Assembly (NCBI GenBank): GCA_002502295.1
Contig: DANX01000095.1
Span: forward strand, 18,506 to 39,587
Origin: Euryarchaeota archaeon UBA561
GTDB lineage: Archaea > Thermoplasmatota > Poseidoniia > Poseidoniales > Poseidoniaceae
Direction of reading: 5' to 3'
DNA: 21,082 nucleotides
In this document: positions 1 through 5,921 of the stretch, piece by piece
Position numbering within the stretch: position 1 is the stretch's first letter
Layout of the letters: each line of letters begins with the position of its first letter
Program-made: the position numbers and the translations under genes
The notes under the pieces: model-generated
What the model saw: the letters and a program-made list of their open reading frames with translations, nothing else
What the model was told of the DNA's origin: nothing
Database searches by the model: none

Positions 1-181
1 CGAGATGCTGATGCTCAACGTGGCTACAGCAACATCGGTCGGCGTGACGAGGAACGCCGAAAAAGGTCGGACTGATCTCGAATTGCGACTGCCAATCTGT
101 GCTGACAAGGGTCAGCGAATCTCGCTGTCCCGTCGAGTAGGATCCAGATGGCGGCTCATAGGGTACGGGACCATTGTTTGA
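1..181 (+). CDS. eif2g: aIF2 subunit gamma, C-terminal fragment
   Basis: This is the 3' end of a gene entering from outside the window; the frame starting at base 2 stays open to TGA at 179-181. The visible 59 residues include LMLNVATATSVGV, LPICADKG and SRRVGSRWRLIGYGTIV. These match the last beta-barrel domain (domain III) of archaeal aIF2-gamma, the GTPase subunit of the aIF2 heterotrimer that brings initiator Met-tRNA to the small ribosomal subunit. The GTPase domain itself lies upstream and cannot be inspected. The stop codon is 10 bases before the ATG of the PIN-domain gene, and its TGAGG also gives that gene an SD-like GAGG, so the two are probably co-transcribed. The identification rests on family recall of the conserved C-terminus and is quite secure. 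Confidence 0.9.
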   Translation, partial: EMLMLNVATATSVGVTRNAEKGRTDLELRLPICADKGQRISLSRRVGSRWRLIGYGTIV

Positions 182-191
182 GGCGTTATCA

Positions 192-569
192 ATGCAGCAT
201 GTGCTGATCGACGCATGCGGATGGACCGCTTGCATCGATGCGCAGCTCAACATCGAACGGGACCTGGAGGCTTTGCTTGGCCCGTGCAGATGGGTCTTGC
301 TCCAAAGCGTAGAACGTGAACTGGTCGCTCTGGAGACTCAACGTCCAAAGAGGAACTCCCTCTTGTTGAGTCTTCTGAGGTCAAAATCAGAGGCCTATCA
401 AACCGATATCAACGGCCACACGGATGACGAGATTTTTGCCTGTGCGCTGGAAAAGAATTGGGCCACGCTCACCGTTGACACGGACTTGAAACACCGGCTT
501 TACGAAGCCAATCTACGCGTGATCGAGGTTCGACAAAACACCCACCTGTACCTTGTTGATTCGCTATAG
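192..569 (+). CDS. PIN-domain ribonuclease (VapC9/Fcf1-like)
   Basis: A 125-residue single-domain protein. It opens with a beta strand ending in an acidic residue (VLIDACGW, Asp7). An RELVALE helix follows with Glu43, then TDDEIFACALEK (Asp78/Asp79), then LTVDTDLKHRL (Asp96/Asp98) and a final RVIEVRQNTHLYLV strand. This order of four acidic positions is the PIN nuclease fold, where carboxylates bind Mg2+ or Mn2+ for RNA cleavage. Domain length and the end-strand pattern resemble free-standing archaeal PIN proteins often found beside eif2g, rather than mobile VapC toxins, and no VapB-like antitoxin is present. A TTG at 174 in the same frame is possible, but the ATG at 192 places the conserved strand at the usual distance and has GAGG 9 bases upstream. 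A role in ribosome or rRNA processing is inferred from the neighbour only. Confidence 0.82.
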   Translation: MQHVLIDACGWTACIDAQLNIERDLEALLGPCRWVLLQSVERELVALETQRPKRNSLLLSLLRSKSEAYQTDINGHTDDEIFACALEKNWATLTVDTDLKHRLYEANLRVIEVRQNTHLYLVDSL

Positions 570-574
570 AAAAA

Positions 575-874
575 TCAAGGTAGCGTAAAAAGTACGTCGT
601 CACCGTGGCCATCGAGCCAACCGATTTTTACACCAGCATCAATCCAGGCATGGGCATAATTGATGGCGCCAAATGCTCGAACAAGATCACCGGTTGTCAA
701 GAAATGGCGGGCATCCGAGGCATAGTCGTCGGCCATGCGAAGCATGATGCGCAAGTGAGCCGCTTCAGGAGAGCCGTCCACCACGTTTTGAGTCGCTTTT
801 GCCCTGGCTCGTTTTGTGATGTCAAGGTAGGACTCAACACGCTCAACGGTCAGCGTCGTGCCCTCGTTGGTCAT
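575..874 (-). CDS. DUF357 family protein
   Basis: A 99-residue, probably all-helical protein. Residues about 51-88 (YASDARHFLTTGDLVRAF, then AINYAHAWIDAGVKIGWL) match the hallmark of archaeal DUF357: an Asp-rich helix, a GDLVRAF turn and a YAhgWlDag helix. DUF357 has no established biochemical role. It is the last gene of a three-gene operon: its ATG overlaps the TGA of the propeller gene as ATGA, and GGAGG lies 7 bases upstream, so translation is probably coupled. It converges on the PIN gene with only 5 bases between the stop codons. Family assignment is confident; function is unknown. Confidence 0.85.
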   Translation of the reverse strand: MTNEGTTLTVERVESYLDITKRARAKATQNVVDGSPEAAHLRIMLRMADDYASDARHFLTTGDLVRAFGAINYAHAWIDAGVKIGWLDGHGDDVLFTLP

Positions 875-1923
875 TCCCCACCCTCCTTTTGTCGCTTGAG
901 TAAATTGCGAGCATCCTCTGTTCGGCCCAAAGCCTCGTACAACTCAATCGCCAAGGACAGTTTCCCGTGTTCTTCGGCTTCTTGGGCGCGCAGGAACATG
1001 TGCCGACGCTCCTCCCAATTTCGTGCCATCGCCGCTTCGGCAGCTGCCTTGTATCTGCCTTCGCGTTCAGCGTCAGCGAGATGGGGTGCCGTCCATCGGC
1101 GAACCAAACCATCGCGTGTGGCAGTCACCATCGCATCGGGCGTACACAGCACCAGAAGGTCGCCCAAATTCATGCCCTGAGTCAAAGGAAGGTCGTCTCC
1201 GTTATCGCTCGGACCGTCGGTCATCGAGATAAGGTGTCCTTCGATTCCAAGGACCCACCATCCGTCCCCGCTTCGTACGGCACTCATCGGCTCGAGGCTA
1301 TCGTATTCCAGACGGTTGAGCATGTCCCATCCGAACGGATGCGGAACACCCTCCCACAGACCTCCATCGCTGCTCTGCAGAAGAAGACGGCCTTCAGCAA
1401 GCGTTGAACACCAACTCCACGGCCTGTCTTCCAACTTCCGTTTACGATCGTCCCCCGTCAGTCGTCCACACCAAAGGTGGCCTTGCGGGTCTTGCCAAAC
1501 AAGATGTTCACGGTCCAACCATCCAACAAGTCGGCGAACAGGACCGCTGTCCACTCGGCGAATCCCTCGCCCGTGCTGTGAAAACAGGTGAATCTCGCCC
1601 CTACGTCCAGCTAATGCCCATCCCCCGCCCGGGCGAGCAGAGAGGTCGCTAAATCCACCCGGTGCGCTTCGGCCTTCGTTCACCATGGAACCATCATTGG
1701 TGTTGACGAGGTAGAATCCATGAGCGGCCAACAGACCGACGGTCCCTTGCAGAGCTTGGGCCGCATGAACTTTGAACGGGACGTCCACGTTCCATCGACT
1801 GCTGCCATCGGCTTCAAGAAGTTCCAGTTGAAGTCCAGAACTTATGAGAACCCCACCTTCCACCGCAGCGACGGTGGCAATGCGCTCATCAGCTTGCCAA
1901 GACCATGCGATGTTCCATGCCAT
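871..1923 (-). CDS. Beta-propeller protein with TPR-like C-terminal helices
   Basis: A 350-residue cytoplasmic-looking protein without signal peptide or membrane helix. Roughly residues 1-285 are repeating short beta-strand blocks rich in Trp and Gly (for example LISSGLQLELLEADGSSRW, GWALAGRRGEIHLFS, LVWQDPQGHLWCG, WWVLGIEGHLISM and VTATRDGLVRRW). This is the periodic pattern of a WD40/PQQ-like propeller. Residues about 290-350 are helical, with HGKLSLAIELYEALGRTEDA resembling a TPR pair. Such architecture usually serves protein-protein scaffolding. The start chosen is ATG at 1923, which shares its A with the upstream TGA (TGATG). A near-perfect SD, GGAGGTGAT, lies 5 bases before it. I do not recognise a named family. 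Operon position suggests it partners with the AAA/winged-helix protein. Confidence 0.72.
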   Translation of the reverse strand: MAWNIAWSWQADERIATVAAVEGGVLISSGLQLELLEADGSSRWNVDVPFKVHAAQALQGTVGLLAAHGFYLVNTNDGSMVNEGRSAPGGFSDLSARPGGGWALAGRRGEIHLFSQHGRGIRRVDSGPVRRLVGWLDREHLVWQDPQGHLWCGRLTGDDRKRKLEDRPWSWCSTLAEGRLLLQSSDGGLWEGVPHPFGWDMLNRLEYDSLEPMSAVRSGDGWWVLGIEGHLISMTDGPSDNGDDLPLTQGMNLGDLLVLCTPDAMVTATRDGLVRRWTAPHLADAEREGRYKAAAEAAMARNWEERRHMFLRAQEAEEHGKLSLAIELYEALGRTEDARNLLKRQKEGGE

Positions 1924-3761
1924 CAAACATCACCTCCTACGGCGCCCCATGCCACGAGTTGGGCCCTTGCAGCCTGAGTAAGTGAATACTTGCGGGAGCG
2001 TCCCACTTGACGAACTTGCAAGATTCCTCGTTTGAGAAGCCGATTGCTGATTTGAGAGAGCCGTGCACGTTTGATCCTCAAATGCGCGAGGATGTGGCCG
2101 TCAGAAGGCGAATACGCTTGTTGATGAGCGACAGAAACCACGTAACTCTCAGCAGGGTTCAATGAAGTAAGGGCGTGTTTGTCAAGAGTGTAGGCTTCAC
2201 GCGGGCCTTCAAGTTCCCTGTGCCTTTGCTGCAAAAAGGACAACAACCCTTGGTGATGCATGGTTGAGGTCGGATTCGGTTGCAGCATGGCCATCAGTCC
2301 ATTAATCGCATCAATCATGGCGGTGTTCGGCATCAGATGAGGAACTTGCTCCTGAGGCATTGGTTGTTCAACGGCATGAAATTCTTCGAACTCTGCCTGG
2401 CTGGGCAGATCAACAAAACCAACCTCGTCATGAAGCAACATCGCTGACTCCTCTTCAGAGATGGGCTGCTCAGGAGCGGTGGGCATCAAGGCTTCGTTCA
2501 CCCAATACTGATGTTGATCGGAGGCATCGACCAATTCATTTTCGGAAGATTGCTCTTCAACATCGTTCAAGTCCTTCGCCAAATTTGCATCCTTGTTTCG
2601 ACGTACCAAATTCTTGAACATCCCTTTTACGGGTGTAGATGGTCCACGGACCGCCGAATCAGCATCGATGATTGGTGTGTTGAAAGGTGGGCTTTGAAGT
2701 GGCTCATCGTTGCCTTGTGCCTCCAATAATTTGTCCATGTCCAACTCGAAACCAAGGGGAAGTGGGCCCTCCTCTTCGCCAACCTCTGGCTGAGGTTGTT
2801 CAAGAAAGTCTGAGCGTTGATTCCACGGCACGGAAGCGTCAATGACTTCAGAATTGGCCCCATCTCCCTGCGTGTTGGAATCCACAGCAGAGGGGGCGAA
2901 GGGGACGTGGTCATCGGGCTCGACGTCGCCCTGCGTATTGCCCATCAACCGGTTGAGCGATGCTGATTCGTCCCTCGGTTGGATTTTGGCTGAGGTGTCA
3001 ATGAACGGCATCGGCGCACGTTGGGATTGACGCATTCGTATGCTGTCCACTGCATCACGCAGGAGGGTGATAACCGAGGCCGGGTAGCCATCGCAATCAT
3101 CGAGCAGAGCTTCCGCATCGTTCATTGAAAATTCGCTCTCAACCACACCAACCGATGCCAAGCGTTGACGGACGAGCGTCAGCACGTCAGCAGCTGTAAA
3201 AGGAGAGAGACGGTGGAGCTCAAATCCTTCAACGACCGTTGAAGGCAAATGATGCCGTTCTTTCACATCGCAAACAAGCACCAAGAGAGCGTTCAAACGT
3301 TCAAGAGTGGAGTGGGCGTCCCTCAAAGCCACTTCAAGGACCGATAGGTCGCTCGCCGGCACATCGATGACGATCATCGGGAGTTTGTCACTGAAACTGT
3401 ACATCTCATTGACCAAATCATTGACCAGTTCCATTCGATCAAGCGGGGGTTCGCCACCTATCATTTGGCGGTAGCACATGCTGAGCAGCGATGTTGCTGG
3501 AGAATGAGCCGGCAAGTGATCTATGGTGGCCGAGGCTCCAGCATACGGCTTGAGGCAGCGTACAAGTGAAGTTCGCCCTGAACCCAATGGACCAAGAAGC
3601 ATGATTCTTCTGGCGGACCGAAGTCTTAGAAAACTCTGAAGTCGATCAAAGATGGTTTCTCTCCCGATTAACTTCCCAGACTCTCCCGCTTCGAGTGGGC
3701 GGATTGAAAAGGGGTTTTCATCCAAACCAGGTAGTCCGTAAGCATGTGTTTCTCGAACCAT
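1923..3761 (-). CDS. ORC/Cdc6-like AAA domain protein with C-terminal winged helix; degenerate P-loop
   Basis: 612 residues from ATG 3761. The N-terminus (LDENPFSIRPLEA, then LIGRE) matches the lead-in of archaeal ORC1/Cdc6-like AAA proteins. The P-loop at residues 57-64 is GPLGSGRT, with Arg63 replacing the usual Lys. The Walker B strand is MIVID followed by Val134 rather than Glu. The sensor-2 segment is GYPA, without the usual Arg. A long acidic, low-complexity linker of about 270 residues leads to a winged helix at about 530-605 (HILAHLRIKRARLSQISNRLLKRGIL, wing RQVGRSRKYSLT). DNA binding is likely; ATP hydrolysis is doubtful. The frame extends 39 codons further upstream. ATG 3761 is preferred because the conserved part begins soon after it and a TATA box sits about 25 bases upstream, giving a leaderless mRNA. 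It heads the three-gene operon. It is not a canonical initiator, and the exact role is unknown. Confidence 0.7.
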   Translation of the reverse strand: MVRETHAYGLPGLDENPFSIRPLEAGESGKLIGRETIFDRLQSFLRLRSARRIMLLGPLGSGRTSLVRCLKPYAGASATIDHLPAHSPATSLLSMCYRQMIGGEPPLDRMELVNDLVNEMYSFSDKLPMIVIDVPASDLSVLEVALRDAHSTLERLNALLVLVCDVKERHHLPSTVVEGFELHRLSPFTAADVLTLVRQRLASVGVVESEFSMNDAEALLDDCDGYPASVITLLRDAVDSIRMRQSQRAPMPFIDTSAKIQPRDESASLNRLMGNTQGDVEPDDHVPFAPSAVDSNTQGDGANSEVIDASVPWNQRSDFLEQPQPEVGEEEGPLPLGFELDMDKLLEAQGNDEPLQSPPFNTPIIDADSAVRGPSTPVKGMFKNLVRRNKDANLAKDLNDVEEQSSENELVDASDQHQYWVNEALMPTAPEQPISEEESAMLLHDEVGFVDLPSQAEFEEFHAVEQPMPQEQVPHLMPNTAMIDAINGLMAMLQPNPTSTMHHQGLLSFLQQRHRELEGPREAYTLDKHALTSLNPAESYVVSVAHQQAYSPSDGHILAHLRIKRARLSQISNRLLKRGILQVRQVGRSRKYSLTQAARAQLVAWGAVGGDV

Positions 3762-3780
3762 GGAAGAACAACATCGACCA

Positions 3781-3790
3781 AGTATATGAT
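3781..3790 (-). promoter_or_regulatory. TATA box of the AAA/propeller/DUF357 operon
   Basis: On the minus strand this reads ATCATATACT, centred about 25 bases upstream of ATG 3761. That is the spacing expected between an archaeal TATA box and a transcription start placed at or next to the start codon, that is, a leaderless transcript. It supports the shorter start for the AAA protein. No SD motif is seen before this ATG, unlike the two downstream genes, which agrees with leaderless initiation. Confidence 0.5.
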
Positions 3791-3866
3791 GTTTGACGGA
3801 TTTGGCTCGAAGAAACATAGCGTTACGATGTGTTAAGAAAGAGGCGGGGGTCAAAGGCGAGCCCGT

Positions 3867-3923
3867 ATTAACGCTCAATTAACGCCCAATTAACGCGTTA
3901 GTTGAAGCGTTAAACCCGTTAAT
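3867..3923. repeat. Phased direct and inverted ATTAACGC repeats in a divergent promoter region
   Basis: Three direct copies of ATTAACGC begin at 3867, 3878 and 3889, an exact 11-bp period (about one helical turn), with CA or GT filling the spacers. Inverted copies follow: GCGTTA at 3895-3900, GCGTTAA at 3907-3913 and CCGTTAAT at 3916-3923. Copy three and the first inverted copy form the perfect palindrome TAACGCGTTA at 3891-3900. The cluster lies between the divergently transcribed AAA/winged-helix operon and HMG-CoA reductase. Its last copy overlaps TTAATTTT at 3919-3926, a weak TATA candidate for the reductase. A multi-site operator is the simplest reading; an origin-type iteron array is possible because the neighbour is ORC-like. 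Confidence 0.7.
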
Positions 3924-3926
3924 TTT
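3919..3926 (+). promoter_or_regulatory. Weak TATA candidate for HMG-CoA reductase
   Basis: TTAATTTT is the only A/T-rich octamer in a suitable place on the plus strand. A start of transcription about 25 bases on, near 3950, would give a leader of about 45 bases before ATG 3995. It overlaps the final inverted repeat of the phased cluster, so a protein bound there could block or recruit TBP. Assignment is by position and composition only. Confidence 0.3.
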
Positions 3927-3970
3927 GTCGGCAAGCCAGCCTGAACCAGCGATTGTTTCAAGGAAAGAAT

Positions 3971-3991
3971 CCCCCACCCCTAGGCTGGGGG
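3971..3991 (+). promoter_or_regulatory. GC-rich hairpin just before the HMG-CoA reductase start
   Basis: CCCCCA at 3971-3976 is the exact reverse complement of TGGGGG at 3986-3991, with a 9-base loop CCCCTAGGC. The stem ends 3 bases before ATG 3995, and its 3' arm is the only G-rich stretch that could serve as an SD. If translation starts at 3995, this structure could limit ribosome access. If translation begins at TTG 3953 instead, the segment would be coding. Structure is seen in sequence; the regulatory role is inference. Confidence 0.35.
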
Positions 3992-3994
3992 AGC

Positions 3995-5296
3995 ATGGTG
4001 CCGGTTGACAACAGTCGCGTCAAAGGGTTGTACAAACTCACCGTCGAAGAACGGCGTTCATTGGTTGCGAAGGCGACTCAACTCAGCGATGAGCACGTTC
4101 AGGCCCTTGCAGCGCATGGCGAATTGGATGAAACGGCCGCCGATCGGATGATAGAGAATGTGATTGGAACAATGTCACTGCCCGTTGGTGTTGCCACGAA
4201 TTTTGTCATCGATGGAACGCATTACCTCATACCTTTCTGCCTTGAAGAATCCAGCGTTGTTGCGGCCGCATCGAACATGGCCAAACGGTGTTTGACCCAC
4301 GGCGGTTTTTCCACCAACAACGACGAACCCATCATGATTGGTCAAATCCAAGTGCTTGATGTCGACGACATAGAACAAGCAATTACCCACATTCATGACG
4401 CTAAGGACGAACTCATGGCGTATTGCAACGATGTCCCATCCCGCATGATTGCGCTTGGAGGGGGATGCAAAGGCATTGAATTGCGCACACTTGACACCCA
4501 CTTGGGCTCCATGCTCATTGTCCATTTGCTGGTTGATTGTCGTGATGCCATGGGGGCCAATGCTGTCAACACCATGGCCGAGCGGGTTGCGCCGAAGATT
4601 GAATCCCTCACGGGCGGGCGAGCACACCTTCGAATCCTTTCCAATTTGGCCGGCCATCGACTTGCTCGAGTCAGCGCCGTGTTCACACCCGAAGAAATGG
4701 CTTCTGATGGCTCAAAAGAAGAAGGAGTTGCTGTGATCGAAGGCATACTTGAAGCCCATGCGTTCGCCGTAGAAGACCCCTATCGAGCAACCACCCACAA
4801 CAAAGGCGTCATGAACGCCATCAGCAGTGTTGCCCTGGCCTGCGGTCAAGATTGGAGAGCCATCGAGGCAGGCTGCCATGCATGGACCACGCTTTCCAAA
4901 GGGCGGTACACCTCAATGTCCTCGTGGTCGAAAGACCCGGAAGGCAACCTCGTGGGTTCCATGGAACTTCCTATGGCCGTTGGCATCGTCGGAGGCGCCT
5001 CAAAAGTCCACCCTGCTGCTCGTGCTAACCTGGCCATCTTGGGTGTTGAAACCGCTCAAGAGCTCGCAGGCATCATCCTGTGCGCCGGTCTCGCCCAAAA
5101 CCTCGGGGCCTTGCGAGCATTATCAACCAAAGGAATTCAGGCAGGTCACATGAAACTCCACGCCAAAAACATGGCCGTGAGCGCCGGGGCGGTTGGTCAA
5201 GAGGTTGATGCTCTTGCCGCTCGCCTACAGGACTACGAAGGCCATCGAACACAAAGTTTGGTTGAAGCATGGCTTGCAGAGATGCGCCAAGGTTGA
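3995..5296 (+). CDS. hmgA: Class II hydroxymethylglutaryl-CoA reductase
   Basis: 433 residues, the usual class II length. In the mevalonate pathway the enzyme reduces HMG-CoA to mevalonate, the committed precursor of archaeal isoprenoid lipids. Sequence matches the Pseudomonas mevalonii type throughout: RMIENVIG at 51-58, LEESSVVAAAS (catalytic Glu85), DAMGAN near 184-189, THNKGVMN (Lys270), GQDWRA (Asp286), GIVGGASK and GHMKLHAKN (His385). All four catalytic residues are present. ATG 3995 is chosen over TTG 3953 because the N-terminus then aligns nearly residue for residue with the family. The four stop-proximal bases nearly meet the convergent scpB stop. Class II reductases occur in Thermoplasmatota and Archaeoglobi, whereas most archaea have class I; this is understood as an old transfer from bacteria. 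The degradative direction is unlikely, since no mevalonate catabolism genes are seen. Confidence 0.95.
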   Translation: MVPVDNSRVKGLYKLTVEERRSLVAKATQLSDEHVQALAAHGELDETAADRMIENVIGTMSLPVGVATNFVIDGTHYLIPFCLEESSVVAAASNMAKRCLTHGGFSTNNDEPIMIGQIQVLDVDDIEQAITHIHDAKDELMAYCNDVPSRMIALGGGCKGIELRTLDTHLGSMLIVHLLVDCRDAMGANAVNTMAERVAPKIESLTGGRAHLRILSNLAGHRLARVSAVFTPEEMASDGSKEEGVAVIEGILEAHAFAVEDPYRATTHNKGVMNAISSVALACGQDWRAIEAGCHAWTTLSKGRYTSMSSWSKDPEGNLVGSMELPMAVGIVGGASKVHPAARANLAILGVETAQELAGIILCAGLAQNLGALRALSTKGIQAGHMKLHAKNMAVSAGAVGQEVDALAARLQDYEGHRTQSLVEAWLAEMRQG

Positions 5297-5299
5297 ACC

Positions 5300-5911
5300 T
5301 CACTCTTCCTCAGAAACAGGAAGCGAGGCTTGAACGGTCCCGGATTCATCGGATTCCTCTCGAAGAATTTCCTTTCTGTCCCCAAGTTCATCGAGAAGGC
5401 CGCTTGATTGCACCTGTTCTCGAAACCAGGCCTTGACTTTCTTGCGATCTGTATGTGGGCAACCAAAGGCCTCGGAGAACCTTCTCGTGGTGGCCAAACG
5501 GCGAGTGTTTCCATCTTTACGACGGTCAACCATCCCATGCTGGGCAAGTTCCCGAACATAGTCGTAGGCTTTCTGACCAAGCAAGTCCACCAGACGAGAC
5601 TGAGGCATGGGTTGGTGGTAAGCGATGAGGGCAGCGGCCTTGAGCAATTTTGGAGGCATGTCGGTCTTGGTCTCTCGAGGCAGGTGAGAGGCAATGGTGG
5701 GTTTGACCTCCAAAGCCCATCGGTCGCCCACTTCTGCAAGTTGAATGGCCCCCCCTCTTCGGCGCTTGAGCGTGGCTTGAAGTGAACCGAGACAGTCCAA
5801 CATCTCGTCTTCATCATAGCCCAGAACCCGTGAAAGTTCCTCGACAGACATGGATTTGCCCGAGCTGAACAAGGTGGCCTCTATCAAGGATTCCAACGGC
5901 AATTCGGTCAT
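5300..5911 (-). CDS. scpB: Segregation and condensation protein ScpB
   Basis: 203 residues from ATG 5911. It contains two winged-helix segments typical of ScpB: LESLIEATLFSSGKSMSVEELSRVLG at the N-terminus, and MPPKLLKAAALIAYHQPMPQSRLVDLLG with YDYVRELAQHGMVDRRKDGNTRRLATTRRFSEAFG further on. As a dimer, ScpB binds the kleisin ScpA and regulates SMC ATPase and loop extrusion. The acidic tail of about 25 residues is probably disordered. The frame opens at ATG 5941 inside scpA, but ATG 5911 has GGTGA 5 bases before it and starts 10 bases after the scpA stop, so the shorter start is preferred. It is last in the smc-scpA-scpB operon and converges on the reductase gene with a 3-base gap. Confidence 0.9.
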   Translation of the reverse strand: MTELPLESLIEATLFSSGKSMSVEELSRVLGYDEDEMLDCLGSLQATLKRRRGGAIQLAEVGDRWALEVKPTIASHLPRETKTDMPPKLLKAAALIAYHQPMPQSRLVDLLGQKAYDYVRELAQHGMVDRRKDGNTRRLATTRRFSEAFGCPHTDRKKVKAWFREQVQSSGLLDELGDRKEILREESDESGTVQASLPVSEEE

Positions 5912-5921
5912 GTACTCACCC

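Noticed and set aside
192..569. VapBC toxin-antitoxin pair
   Set aside because: Although a PIN nuclease is present, no antitoxin gene precedes or follows it; the upstream gene is aIF2-gamma.
1923..3761. Canonical Orc1/Cdc6 replication initiator
   Set aside because: P-loop Lys, Walker B Glu and sensor-2 Arg are all missing, and the long acidic linker before the winged helix is not found in true initiators.
3762..3878. Extra 39 codons at the N-terminus of the AAA protein
   Set aside because: They precede the conserved start of the family, contain the TATA-like sequence at 3781-3790, and no SD supports the upstream start.
4175..4657. A 160-codon minus-strand frame inside HMG-CoA reductase
   Set aside because: Fully antisense to conserved reductase motifs and without any recognisable family pattern.
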